Shown here piece by piece: positions 1 to 10,000 of a stretch of DNA of 40,275 nucleotides. Every line of letters starts with the position of its first letter. Positions within the stretch are counted from its first letter, which is position 1. This DNA is from an uncultured Porphyromonadaceae bacterium (GTDB lineage Bacteria > Bacteroidota > Bacteroidia > Bacteroidales > Muribaculaceae): the NCBI GenBank assembly GCA_947174235.1, contig CAMWID010000027.1:1-40275 (forward strand), read 5' to 3'. The notes under the pieces were generated by a model. It did no database searches, had not been told where the DNA came from, and was given only the letters and a program-made list of their open reading frames with translations. The translations under genes were made by a program, and so were the position numbers.

Positions 1-51
1 TGACTCGAAAATATTCTCTAAATCTTAACATAAGTCAAAAGTAAACATACT

Positions 52-1713
52 CTAAATATTTTCTGTCATATATGCCGACATACCGCCGGAATCACGGCTT
101 GTCTTCACACGAAACCAGTCTACGCTTATTGCGCCTCCGGGCGTAAGTGTGGCGTAATTGAAAAGAGCATAGCGTGTGCCCATAAAGAACCGTCTGTAAT
201 CGAAAATCATCTTGAACGGTTGTCCCACACGATGCCAGTCCTCGCCATCCAGACTGTAATAGAACTCGGCGATATCCCTTCCCGGAGTGAAGTCTGTAGT
301 AATCCGGAACCATATTTCTTCTCCATTAAACTCCAGTCTTTCCATCTCCCGGTCTTCAACTCCCGTTATTTCATGCGATTTTCCCCCGAGAGAGACTGAC
401 GTCGCACGCGCCACGATCCACTTCCTCCCTTCGCCGGCTTCCACAGACACGAGACCAGTGTCGCCGTTGAACGCCGCGAATCCGGCTATGTCCCCATTCT
501 TCATATCGGCTACATTGATCTTGACCGAAGCGTCGCCATATGCGCCCTCCATCCGTTGGGAAACCGTATTGCGCGCCTCGAAAAGGTTGGAACTCGTCTT
601 TGTGTTCACAAGACGCAACCGTCCCGGTGTTTCCGTAAGCGACCATCCCGCAGGATCAGGATTATGATTCCACTGCCAGAGCACCGACATTTTACCATCC
701 TCAAATTCATCGGAAGCGCATACGCCGGATCCAGGAACATGACAAATTGTTTTATCAACCCTTGACGGAACCTTGCCGTCGGCATCCCCGAGCATAGGCC
801 ATCCGTCTTTCCACTCACACGGATTGAGAGTCAGAACCCTGCCTACGCCTCCGCGATCCTGAAAAATCATCCCCCACCAGTTTCCATCCGTGTCATCCAC
901 TATGCATCCCTGCCCGACATACGGGAATCCTCCGAACTCGGATTCAAGAACCACGCACTTCTCATACGGACCCTCGATATTGTCCGCCCTATAGCAAAGC
1001 TGACGGCGAGGCTTCCCGGCAGGCCATGAAATCACAAACGCATAATATTTCCCGGCGTGCTTTATAACTCGACTACCCTCGTGCAGTCCGGTCTCTGTCG
1101 AGTCCGGACGTATAACCACCTTGTCCACACCCCCCGGAAGCACCCCCGTCAGATCCGGATTCAATTCCGTCAATCTTATGTTCCCTCCCCCGCTGAAGAC
1201 AAACGCCCTGCCGTCATCATCAAGCAAAAGCGAGGAATCATGGAAATGCTCTGTACGGCACAGCAGATCCCAATGACCGGATGGATCTTCCGTAGTATAT
1301 ATATACGACCGATAGGGCTCATCGTTTGGAGAGAACAGGACATAGAACCTGCCGTCGCGATAACGGATGGATGTCGCCCATTGTCCCTTCCCATATACGG
1401 TGCCCCCTTCGAGACTATAGCGCGGAGTGTCGTTCAGACTGTCAAAAACATATCCTACGGTAGTCCAGTTCACAAGATCACGGGAACGCATCACCGGACA
1501 GCCCGGCATCAGATGCATTGTGGTGCTTACCATATAAAAATCATCTCCTACCCTTATCACATCAGGATCGGGGACATCCGCCCAGATCACAGGATTGTAA
1601 AAACCGGAAGAGACTTCAGTTCCGGCGCCATGAGATTCCGCCGCAATTACTGCCGACGGCATCGCCAATGAAAAGGCTACCGCAAGAAGCACTATATTTT
1701 TTCTTGGAAACAT
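52..1713 (-). CDS. Secreted GH43 glycosidase with C-terminal beta-sandwich domain (beta-xylosidase / arabinofuranosidase type)
   Basis: This 553-residue protein probably removes xylose or arabinose from xylan fragments in the periplasm or at the cell surface. An N-terminal signal peptide (about residues 1-25, ending in AAES) is followed by a five-bladed GH43 propeller (about 37-325). The family's three acidic residues can be assigned: D49 in VPDPDVI (base), D159 in HDSSLLLD (pKa modulator) and E212 in LHEGSR (acid). The block NPVIWADVPDPDVIRVGDDF suggests the GH43_12-like group. Residues about 340-540 look like the concanavalin-type beta-sandwich (GH43_C2/DUF1349-like) that often follows such propellers. 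It lies 213 nt downstream of susD but has its own candidate promoter and three phased repeats, so it may be transcribed separately. Family assignment is firm; the exact sugar specificity is not readable. Confidence 0.9.
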   Translation of the reverse strand: MFPRKNIVLLAVAFSLAMPSAVIAAESHGAGTEVSSGFYNPVIWADVPDPDVIRVGDDFYMVSTTMHLMPGCPVMRSRDLVNWTTVGYVFDSLNDTPRYSLEGGTVYGKGQWATSIRYRDGRFYVLFSPNDEPYRSYIYTTEDPSGHWDLLCRTEHFHDSSLLLDDDGRAFVFSGGGNIRLTELNPDLTGVLPGGVDKVVIRPDSTETGLHEGSRVIKHAGKYYAFVISWPAGKPRRQLCYRADNIEGPYEKCVVLESEFGGFPYVGQGCIVDDTDGNWWGMIFQDRGGVGRVLTLNPCEWKDGWPMLGDADGKVPSRVDKTICHVPGSGVCASDEFEDGKMSVLWQWNHNPDPAGWSLTETPGRLRLVNTKTSSNLFEARNTVSQRMEGAYGDASVKINVADMKNGDIAGFAAFNGDTGLVSVEAGEGRKWIVARATSVSLGGKSHEITGVEDREMERLEFNGEEIWFRITTDFTPGRDIAEFYYSLDGEDWHRVGQPFKMIFDYRRFFMGTRYALFNYATLTPGGAISVDWFRVKTSRDSGGMSAYMTENI

Positions 1714-1739
1714 ATCTTTTTTAGCGTTAAGTATGTATG

Positions 1740-1768
1740 CAAAATTATCAAAAAAACATTCCCTGCAA
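1740..1768 (-). promoter_or_regulatory. Candidate promoter for the 52-1713 GH43 gene
   Basis: On the minus strand TAATTTTG (1740-1747) fits the Bacteroidetes -7 consensus TAnnTTTG, and TTG (1766-1768) lies 18 nt upstream as a possible -33 element, slightly short of the usual 19-21. The start codon is about 26 nt downstream. The assignment is by consensus only. Confidence 0.45.
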
Positions 1769-1816
1769 CCTATACGTTTGTCTCAACCTTGTGTAAAACG
1801 GGATATGGCGCGTACA

Positions 1817-1844
1817 TATCTGTAAACTATCCGTCAATATCCGT
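1817..1844 (-). repeat. Three helically phased 7-bp repeats upstream of the GH43 promoter
   Basis: Reading the minus strand, ACGGATA (1838-1844), ACGGATA (1828-1834) and ACAGATA (1817-1823) occur with start-to-start spacing of 10 and 11 bp, about one helical turn. They sit some 50-75 bp upstream of the candidate -33 element, where an activator could bind. No protein can be assigned to them from sequence alone. Confidence 0.4.
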
Positions 1845-1883
1845 AACATATATTGATATCAGATATATATAACTAACTATAAA

Positions 1884-1923
1884 ACAGACTCCGGCATCCA
1901 CATTCCGGACGCCGGAGTCCTGT
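1884..1923 (-). terminator. Intrinsic terminator after susD
   Basis: A 9-bp G+C-rich stem, GACTCCGGC (1887-1895) with GCCGGAGTC (1911-1919), can be extended on the outside by ACA/TGT past a one-base bulge. On the minus strand it is followed by a short T-rich run. It starts a few bases past the susD stop codon and should end the susCD transcript, separating it from the GH43 gene. Confidence 0.7.
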
Positions 1924-1926
1924 CGT

Positions 1927-3591
1927 TTACAATCCGCTTGGATTCTGTTTCAGATTAGGATTGCGGGATATTGTCGTAAACGGATATGCGAAATATTCAT
2001 GCTTTCCTTTGACAAAACCTGTCTGACCGCGGTTAGGATTGGAGTATTCCACATATATGCGGTGCTTAGGCTCCCCTTTGGTGAAGAATGCATCGTAGGT
2101 CGACGGGATATTCTTGCCGTTATCGACCACTCCGTCGGTATCACCCCAGCGGACCATGTCAGGAAACCGCACACCCTCTATCCACATTTCATAGGCTTTC
2201 TCGTTTTTAACTTCATCAAGCGTAAGAACTGACGACACATGCGCCGATCCCGCGCGGGTCTGTATGGCGTTGAGATATTGAAGACCGTCGTTATCGCCTG
2301 TCATCGCACAAGCCTCGGCATACATGAGAAGCACCTCGGCGTAACGGAACACCGTAAGATTCTTGAAACCGTACCATCCCTTCTCATTGTCTTCCGGCCA
2401 GGGAACTATCTTATGGGCGAAATATCCTCCGAATCCGTAAAGACCTGTCGGATCCTTGATACCGATCTTGTCGCTCACCTCAAGCTCCCCGCGGGTCAGA
2501 CCTGAGGCGCCGTTCCATTTCATCTCATACAGAAATTCATCGGGGGTCATGAATGTGGCTTTGCGGCGTGGTGAATCTCCGTCGTTGGCAAGCATTCTCT
2601 CGGCGAAATCTGCACGTATGGAATGACCGCCCCATCCGTCAGCACCTATGAAAGAAGGCTTGGACGCCAGTTTGTCTGTACGCCAGTTCCAGAACTGTAT
2701 CCACATCCACGACGTACGGTTGATCTTTCCGTCCCAGTCTCCGATATTGGCGTTCTCAAGAACGTTTGACTGGAAAATCATCTCCTCGCAAAGGTCGCCC
2801 GACTCATGAAAGAGGTTCGCCCAGCGATCTGTGGGCACAAGCTCATACTTGCCTGAGGATATCACCTGCTTCAAGTTTTTCTTGGCGTTTTCATAATCTC
2901 CCATGAAAAGACGCGCCTTTCCGGCAACTGTGAGTGCGAAACCTTTTGTCACCTTGGAGGCACCCACTTTATCGGAAGGGTCGATCCTCTCCTCAAGATC
3001 TGCCGCAGCCTCTTCCGCCTGCTCGGCACACCATCTCAACAATTCCTGATGTCCACCTTCATAATTTCCGGGCTTTGCATCGGCGGGAAGTATCCTGTCT
3101 ACAAGAGGGGGACAGTCCCAGCCTATGGCAAGCATGAGATGCGACCATGCGCGCAAAGCCTGCGCCTCGGCACGCACCCTCCTCTTTATGGGGGAATCGT
3201 CGGCAAGCTTGTCAAGTATGGTGTTGGAGTCATAGATCACGGCATACAGACCGATATAGGCGTTCTTGATGACCTCATTCTGATAATCATAACGGAATTC
3301 ATTGAGCTGCGCCCCGAAGTCGTTGTCGCCATACATGCCGCCCGCCGCAAGCATATCGTCACCGGGTTCGTTGAAAAGCACGGGAAGCGCCACGTAGATA
3401 CCCTCGTTGCCGGCGATATGATAGCCGAAACACTGGTAAAGGTTGTTGACCGCGTTCTGGGCGTCGTCATCGGTCTTGTAGAAGTCGTCCGCCGATATTA
3501 CCCCCTTCTGTTCTATGTCAAGTCTGCTGTCACACCCTCCGAGAAGGAAAGCCGAGCACAGACCCAATATCGGATATATCAATTTTTTCAT
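1927..3591 (-). CDS. SusD/RagB family outer-membrane glycan-binding lipoprotein
   Basis: This 554-residue SusD homologue caps the SusC transporter at the cell surface and delivers glycan, here presumably xylo-oligosaccharide, to it. The N-terminus carries a lipoprotein signal with lipobox LLGGC (C20), followed by an acidic DSRLDIEQKG stretch typical of surface-exposed Bacteroidetes lipoproteins. The N-terminal region (about 60-330) has the helical, TPR-like pattern of the family. The C-terminal block contains the recurrent VFRYAEVLLMYAEACAMTG and the closing YFAYPFTTISRNPNLKQNP motif. It lies 60 nt downstream of susC and is certainly co-transcribed with it. Sugar specificity is inferred from the neighbouring enzymes, not from this sequence. 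Confidence 0.95.
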   Translation of the reverse strand: MKKLIYPILGLCSAFLLGGCDSRLDIEQKGVISADDFYKTDDDAQNAVNNLYQCFGYHIAGNEGIYVALPVLFNEPGDDMLAAGGMYGDNDFGAQLNEFRYDYQNEVIKNAYIGLYAVIYDSNTILDKLADDSPIKRRVRAEAQALRAWSHLMLAIGWDCPPLVDRILPADAKPGNYEGGHQELLRWCAEQAEEAAADLEERIDPSDKVGASKVTKGFALTVAGKARLFMGDYENAKKNLKQVISSGKYELVPTDRWANLFHESGDLCEEMIFQSNVLENANIGDWDGKINRTSWMWIQFWNWRTDKLASKPSFIGADGWGGHSIRADFAERMLANDGDSPRRKATFMTPDEFLYEMKWNGASGLTRGELEVSDKIGIKDPTGLYGFGGYFAHKIVPWPEDNEKGWYGFKNLTVFRYAEVLLMYAEACAMTGDNDGLQYLNAIQTRAGSAHVSSVLTLDEVKNEKAYEMWIEGVRFPDMVRWGDTDGVVDNGKNIPSTYDAFFTKGEPKHRIYVEYSNPNRGQTGFVKGKHEYFAYPFTTISRNPNLKQNPSGL

Positions 3592-3651
3592 GATGATTTT
3601 TCTGTTTTAAAGTTGTGTTTCAATATTTGCCATATCTGAATCCCGTCAGTG

Positions 3652-6600
3652 TCAGAATCCGATAGTGGCGCCGAATGTGACCTTCTTCATTGTGGGATAA
3701 GAACCTATGTCATATCCTGCCGCACCATTGTTGGAAGTCGTGGCTGTCTCCGGATCGAGTCCCGGATAGGACGAGAAGGTGAAGAAATCGTCAAGCGAGA
3801 CAAAGAAACGCAGGTCTTTTATATATGCCTTCCTTGTCAGTTTCTTCGGAAGCGTATAGCCGAGCTGGATCTGTTTGATCTTGAAATAAGCGCCGTTGAA
3901 CATCGAGGCGCTTGAACTCCAGAATCTCTGATCCTGAGCCACCTGTGCCACGTCAGGCATTGAGCCGTTATGGTTCTCCGCTGTCCATGCGTTGTCCATG
4001 TAATATCTGAGCGAGTTGCGCATCGGAGTGTCAGAACGGTAAAGCACATTGAAGATCTTGTTGCCCGTGACTCCCGTGCCGAACACCGTCAGGTCAATAC
4101 CCCTCCATTCGGCGTTGAGAGTGATGCCATATGTCAGTTTCGGGATTGCGCAGCCGATGTCGGTCATGTCATTCTCGCTCAATTCGGAAGAAGAGACAAT
4201 CTCGCCGTTGCCCTTGCGGAAAAGGGGCGCGCCGGTCTCCCTGTCAACTCCGGCATAGTCAAACGCGCGGAAATACCAGATCGAATGTCCTTCCTCAAAC
4301 GCACTGTGTACCTTGTTGTTGGTGCCGTCCACACCACCTTCCGCCGTCACTATGCGGTCGATATCCTCGTAAAGCGATGTCACCCTGTTGCGGAGAGTCG
4401 ACATGTTGGCAGAAACGCCGTAACTCACTTCCCCGATCCTGTCTTTCCAGTTGAGTTCCAACTCAAAACCCCTGTTGTTGACCTTGCCGGCGTTGACAGT
4501 CGTCGTGCCGTTGGCATATACCTCAGGAATGGGAGTGATGGTCACAAGAAGATCTTTCGTATCCTTGTTGTAGTAGTCGAGACCTACGGTGAGCCTGCCG
4601 TTAAGGAACCTCATGTCCACGCCAAGGTCTGTCTGCACGGATGTCTCCCATCTCAGGTCGGGATTTGCCATACGCGTCGGATAGGAACCGTAGTTCTGTT
4701 CCGGATTGTCGCCATACTGATACCACGCGCTGTTGTAGCTGATCGGAGAGGCATAAGGATAGCCGCTGAGCACGTTGATATTGCCGTTCTTACCCCATGA
4801 CGCCCTGATCTTGAGGAACGAGAGGATATCGGGATTGATATTGTCGCGTATAAACGATTCGTTGCTGACTGTCCAGCCTGCGGATACCGAAGGGAACTTG
4901 CCCCAACGCTTGTCGGCGGGAAGTTTTGATGTGTCGAACGCGTCTGCACGGAAATTGAACTGGATATTGTAGCGGTTGTCGTAAGAATACATCACCCTGC
5001 CGAAATATGAGAGACTCGTGGCAAGATTGGGTTGGTTGCCGATGCTCTTGGTAGTGGTGGATGCGGAGTTCACATAATCAAGATACTGGAATTTGCTCCC
5101 TTCACCTTTCAGAATCTCCGCGCCCTCGGTCCCTGTCGCCGATGCCGAAACGTTGTCCCATTTGCTCTGCGTGTAAGACATACCCGCCATCGCCCCGACG
5201 GTATGCTTGCCGAAAACGTTGTTATAGTTGATAAAGTTTTCCCACTGATAATAATAGCTGTTGTTGGCATTGGCAGAGATCGAGTAATCCGTGGCTTTTG
5301 CCTGTCCGTTCATATAATAAGGCTCGGAATAATTGTGGCTGTTGCTCTGCGCGATACGGTAAGAGAACCTTGACGTAAAGACAAAGCCCTTGAACGGCAT
5401 GAGGTCAAGGAATCCGGTGCCGCGAACGGTGAATCCGCCGTTGTTGGAGTGTATGCGGTCAAGCTGCAGAAGCGGGTTGCCGTTGTCGTCTACCTGGAAT
5501 TTTGAAGTGGCATAATACCTGCCGTCTGGAGCTGTCAGGATCAGTTTGGGATTCTTCTCATACTGATCCATCATATCAGTGCTGAAATCAGCGGGACTGT
5601 TCCAGTAGACGGGGGTCAGCGGATCGAGAAGCAACGCCGGGGCAAGCATTGAGCCATAGGCGCTCTGGTGAGGCACTGTGCGTGTCTTCCATCTCTCTAT
5701 CGACGTATTGGTGCCGACGCGTATCCAGTCATACAGCCTGTAGTCAGCGTTGAGCTGGGCGGTGAGACGGGTATAGGTGTCCTTCTTCCCCACTACGATA
5801 CCGTCATTGTCTACATAATTGATGGAAGTGAAGAAATTGCCCTTTTCGTTGCCGTCCTGGAAAGTGACTGAATGCTGGGTTGCCCAGCTCGGTTCGAAAA
5901 CCTCGTCTATCCAGTTTGTCTCGGCGGGATTGTTGTAGTCCACTCCGTTTTTCGTGCATAGTGTCTTCATGTCATAACCCGACATCTCCTTATAGCGGAT
6001 CCAGTCTTTTGCCCCGAAAATCTCAGGGGTCTTGCCGAGACGCTGGTGGATAGCCTTGAACGAATATATCACCTTTGGCTGTCCGTCTTTCACCGCACCG
6101 TTCTTGGTGGTGACAAGGATGACGCCGTTGCCTGCCTCCGCGCCGTAGATAGCGGCTGACGCCGCATCCTTGAGCACCTCTATCGACTCTATCATCGACG
6201 GGTCGAGATACTGGATATTGTCAACCTTCAGACCGTCCACTATCAAAAGGGGACCGAGGTTGCCGGAATTCGAGGAATATCCGCGTACCCTTATGCTCGC
6301 TCCGGAGCCGGGAGCTCCCGAAGTATTGAGGATCTGCACGCCCGCAGCCTTTCCCTGAAGAGCCGCTCCCGCGTCGGATGTCGCGAGCCCTTTTATGTCG
6401 GAAGATGATACGGACGACACCGCGCCGGTAAGATCGCTCTTGCGCTGCACGCCATAACCCACCACAACAACTTCTTCAAGATTTTGGTCATCGTTGTCAA
6501 GCCGGATAATGATCTCGCTCCGGTTCTTTACCGGCACGTTACGGCTCTTGAAACCCACATATGAGACGGCAAGCGTGGCGTTGCCGTCTTTTACCGTAAG

Positions 6601-6789
6601 GACAAAATTACCGTCCACATCTGTGGTACACCCGTTCCGTGTACCGTTTTCCATTACTGTCGCGCCTATCAACGGCTCGTCATCGCCGTTTGACAGCACG
6701 GTCCCTTTCACTTGAAATTGAGCCATCGCCGGGAAACAGCAGACGGCTAAAAATGCAAGGAAGAACGTGATTTTCGTTTTCATAAGCAT
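3652..6789 (-). CDS. SusC/RagA TonB-dependent outer-membrane transporter
   Basis: This 1045-residue SusC protein forms the TonB-energised 22-strand barrel that imports oligosaccharides together with SusD. In order it shows a signal peptide (about 1-24, ending AMAQ), a carboxypeptidase-regulatory-like beta-sandwich (about 27-105; VKGTV...PLIGATV...DGNF), a TonB box region (EEVVVVGYG), a plug domain (about 115-225; DIKG...ALQGKAAGVQI...IRVRGYSS...PLLIVDG...IEVLKDAASAAIYG) and the barrel to a typical terminal strand ending in F. ATG codons exist at 6789 and 6783; either gives a normal signal peptide. It lacks the extra N-terminal domain of anti-sigma-linked transporters, which agrees with regulation by an HTCS. 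A shared upstream element at 6852-6885 may be the operator. Confidence 0.96.
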   Translation of the reverse strand: MLMKTKITFFLAFLAVCCFPAMAQFQVKGTVLSNGDDEPLIGATVMENGTRNGCTTDVDGNFVLTVKDGNATLAVSYVGFKSRNVPVKNRSEIIIRLDNDDQNLEEVVVVGYGVQRKSDLTGAVSSVSSSDIKGLATSDAGAALQGKAAGVQILNTSGAPGSGASIRVRGYSSNSGNLGPLLIVDGLKVDNIQYLDPSMIESIEVLKDAASAAIYGAEAGNGVILVTTKNGAVKDGQPKVIYSFKAIHQRLGKTPEIFGAKDWIRYKEMSGYDMKTLCTKNGVDYNNPAETNWIDEVFEPSWATQHSVTFQDGNEKGNFFTSINYVDNDGIVVGKKDTYTRLTAQLNADYRLYDWIRVGTNTSIERWKTRTVPHQSAYGSMLAPALLLDPLTPVYWNSPADFSTDMMDQYEKNPKLILTAPDGRYYATSKFQVDDNGNPLLQLDRIHSNNGGFTVRGTGFLDLMPFKGFVFTSRFSYRIAQSNSHNYSEPYYMNGQAKATDYSISANANNSYYYQWENFINYNNVFGKHTVGAMAGMSYTQSKWDNVSASATGTEGAEILKGEGSKFQYLDYVNSASTTTKSIGNQPNLATSLSYFGRVMYSYDNRYNIQFNFRADAFDTSKLPADKRWGKFPSVSAGWTVSNESFIRDNINPDILSFLKIRASWGKNGNINVLSGYPYASPISYNSAWYQYGDNPEQNYGSYPTRMANPDLRWETSVQTDLGVDMRFLNGRLTVGLDYYNKDTKDLLVTITPIPEVYANGTTTVNAGKVNNRGFELELNWKDRIGEVSYGVSANMSTLRNRVTSLYEDIDRIVTAEGGVDGTNNKVHSAFEEGHSIWYFRAFDYAGVDRETGAPLFRKGNGEIVSSSELSENDMTDIGCAIPKLTYGITLNAEWRGIDLTVFGTGVTGNKIFNVLYRSDTPMRNSLRYYMDNAWTAENHNGSMPDVAQVAQDQRFWSSSASMFNGAYFKIKQIQLGYTLPKKLTRKAYIKDLRFFVSLDDFFTFSSYPGLDPETATTSNNGAAGYDIGSYPTMKKVTFGATIGF

Positions 6790-6821
6790 CAGTCAGTCTT
6801 TTAGGTTAATTAACTATGATG

Positions 6822-6885
6822 CAAATTTAGATCACGTCTCTCCCTTCACACTTGCAATTATAAATATCCTGTTTTCATTTTTAGA
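6822..6885 (-). promoter_or_regulatory. susC promoter with candidate HTCS operator
   Basis: On the minus strand TAAATTTG (6822-6829) is a -7 element about 35 nt before the susC start. No good -33 element lies at standard spacing, as expected for an activator-dependent promoter. Instead a bipartite element, TCTAAA (6880-6885), 12 nt, ATATTTATAATTGCAA (6852-6867), ends 22 nt upstream of the -7 box. The same arrangement occurs before the esterase operon at 11063-11125. The rest of the 6790-7000 gap shows nothing else I can support. Confidence 0.55.
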
Positions 6886-7000
6886 TAATAGAGATATTTT
6901 GTCTTCAGAAAACCGGGCACATATTACAATCTCATATTTTTATGATACGGATCATTACCCGGAAACACTTCCGCCCTGATCAATGCCGATCCATCACGTG

Positions 7001-10000
7001 TCAGATATCGGAAGGGTTCTTGCCGAAATGGTCTTTGAAGACCCTGCTGAAATATGCCGGGGTGGAGAAGCCGCACATCTCGCTCACCTCCGTCACATTG
7101 TAGCCGCCATGTCTGAGAAGCTCCATCGCATGACTCAGACGTATCGACCGGATAAACTCTACCACCGACAGACCGGTGAGAGCCTTGATTTTCTTATACA
7201 ACAGCGACTGGCTGATCGCCATGGCGGACGCGAAATCTCCCTTGCCGAAACTTTCGTTTGAAATATTGTCTTTGACACATTTCAACGCTTTCTTCAGAAA
7301 TTCATCGTTGATATGGTTTTCCACAATGGCTGAATCATCTCCCGATTCGCTTACCTCAAGCGCCTTGCGCATGACGTTGCGGCGGTTACGTATCAACGAG
7401 ATTATGCGACCAGCGAGAAGATCCATATCAAATGGTTTCACAAGATAATTGTCGGCTCCCACTCCGAGACCATGAATCTGATCGGATTTATCGGAAAGTG
7501 ATGTCAGCATTATCACCGGGATATGGCTTGTGGAGGGATCCGTCTTGATTCTCCGGCACAACTCAAAACCGTCGATACCGGGCATCATGACGTCTGTCAG
7601 CACAAGATCAGGCTGTCTCTCCCGCACTGTCCTCAGCGCCTCCTCCCCGTCTCCGGCGGCATATACATTGAAACGCGTCTGCAGTGCCCTGACCATAAAT
7701 TCACGAAGCATGACATTGTCTTCCACAATCAATATCTCCATATCATTGTTCTCCGGCAGGAGATCATTGACCGGCGCCGTGACAGCGCCGCCGTCTCCAT
7801 GACTTATCTCTTGAGATCCATTTTCCTGTCTGCGGCATCTGCGCGGCACAGTCAGTTGGAACACCGTGCCTTTCCCGGGAGCGCTTTCCACTACGACATC
7901 CCCCTTATGGAGCCGGACATACCGTTTAACCATCAGCAACCCAATCCCTGAACCTATCGCCTGGGAATTGACGGCGTTCTCCCCCCTGTAGAACTCCCGG
8001 AACAACTTTCTGCGGTCTGACTTGCTGATACCGATTCCGTTGTCTGCGACTTTCAATCTCCATTCCTTGTCTGAACCTGAAAACTCAACCGACACCAAGC
8101 CTCCGGGATTCGAGTATTTCACCGCGTTTGACAGGAGATTGTCTATGACCCGCTCCATCATTTTCCTGTCGACATCCGTGAAATATTCTTCGGGAGACGA
8201 CACCATTTCAAAACGTATGTTTTTTGAAGCGGCATACGATTCATATATCTCCCCCCGCCTCTTAAAAAGAGCGGCGATATCTGTCTTTACAAATTCAGGC
8301 TGTCCCGCCCCTATGTCAAGCTTCTCGAAATCAAGAAGCCTCGTCACCGTGTCGTTGAGCCGTTCAGCCTGTTCGGCAGCCATTCCGAGACATCTCCCTC
8401 CCCACTCCGAAAGATTCTCCTCTTTCCTCAATTCATCCACCGGAGCCTTCATCAGCATCAGCGACGTCCTGAGGTCATGTGCCATTCGGGTGAAGAAACG
8501 TATCTTCTCCGAGGTATATTTCCGATGCATCCTCCATAAATAATGTCGCACGGAAAGGATCAGGATTATGGCAACCAGTATCACCACGGAAAGCCTGAAC
8601 CACAGCGTCTGCCAGAAAGGAGGTGTCACAGTTATTCCAAGCTCCCTCTCCGAAAGCATGCCGCCATCATACATCCTTACCATGAGGATATAATCCCCGG
8701 GCTTGAGATTTACATAATTTATATATGAAAGAGGGGAAATCTCGCTCCATTCCCTGTCTTGCCCCACAAGTTTCCATGAGTATCCCGCCATCTGCGACAC
8801 ATCGCCCAAAGGAAGCACCGACAGGGTGAACGAATTGTAGGGATAATCAAGACGCAATTCCGCGAGACTGTCGATAGGCACTGACAGTGGCGACGCATGG
8901 TTCTCCCTTATCGACCTTCCGGACACCCTTATATCTGAAAAATATATCCTCCCTTTCGTTTTCAGCTCCGCCACACTATCCGGATGGAATATGATAACGC
9001 CGTTGTTGGTACCGAACGCAAGCCTGCCGTCGGGAAGCATGGACGAGGCGTCATTGTTGAACACGCTTCTTGAAAGTATATCTCTGCCAGGGAGAAGAAG
9101 CATCTCCCCCTTTGCAAGATCATAACAGCTCATCCCTTTGTCTGTGCTTATCCACAGACGATCGCCTGACCGCAGCATGCTTCGCGTAAAATTACTGTGC
9201 AACCCCTCCTTTGTGGTGAGCCGAGTCTCTTCTCCGGTATCCGCGTTTATACCTATGACTCCGTTGCCTGAAGTGCAGACCCATACGGTATCTCCCGAAA
9301 GGGTTATGTTATGGATCACATTGCCCGGAAGAAGAGTTTCCGATCCTCCCCCGCGCTTGTCTATACACGTAAGTCCGCCGCCACCTCCTGTCAGGATCCT
9401 GCCCGGTGACAGCTCGGAGAAACAGAACACCGGACTTGGGCCATATGCCTCGAACGTGCCGTCGGACACATGGTAACATACCACATCTCCCTTGACCCCG
9501 CCAAACCATATGTCGCCGTCGCTGTCCCTGAATGAAGAAAACACAAACGATCCGGGACCGAAAATATCACCGTGCTCTTTTGTGAAATGACGGAGCGTTT
9601 TCCCGGATTCTCCATCTATGACGTATACCCCCTCGCCGTATGTCGAAACGTAGACCCGCCCATCCATGTCGGAGGCAAGCGACAGCACCGACAGCTGCCG
9701 TCCCCCAAAAAACGTTGTCCACTCCCCTGACTCGTTATCACGGACTCCCGCTCCGTCATTGGTCGCGAGCCACAGACGCCCGTTCCGGTCGGTCATTATA
9801 TCATTGACCTCATTGTTACACAGCGAACGCGGATCATTGATGACATGCGAGACATGCTCGATGGCAGACAGTTCCGTCTCGGCATACTGCAGCCCGCCGC
9901 TGGTAGTGCTCGTCCACAGTCTCTTACAGGCATCAAACAACAACGCATAGACACTGTTCCCGCGCAAGGAACCGGGATTGTCGATGTCTTCCTTCATGAC

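Noticed and set aside
1057..1671. 204-codon plus-strand ORF inside the first GH43 gene
   Set aside because: It is antisense to the catalytic propeller with all three acidic residues; no domain is visible.
3970..4800. 276-codon plus-strand ORF inside susC
   Set aside because: It lies wholly antisense to an intact susC barrel region, has no recognisable domain, and its composition follows the codon pattern of the real gene.
6790..7000. Antisense small RNA opposite the susC start, known in some Bacteroides glycan loci
   Set aside because: I found no plus-strand TAnnTTTG promoter with a -33 partner in the gap, nor a terminator hairpin that would define such an RNA.
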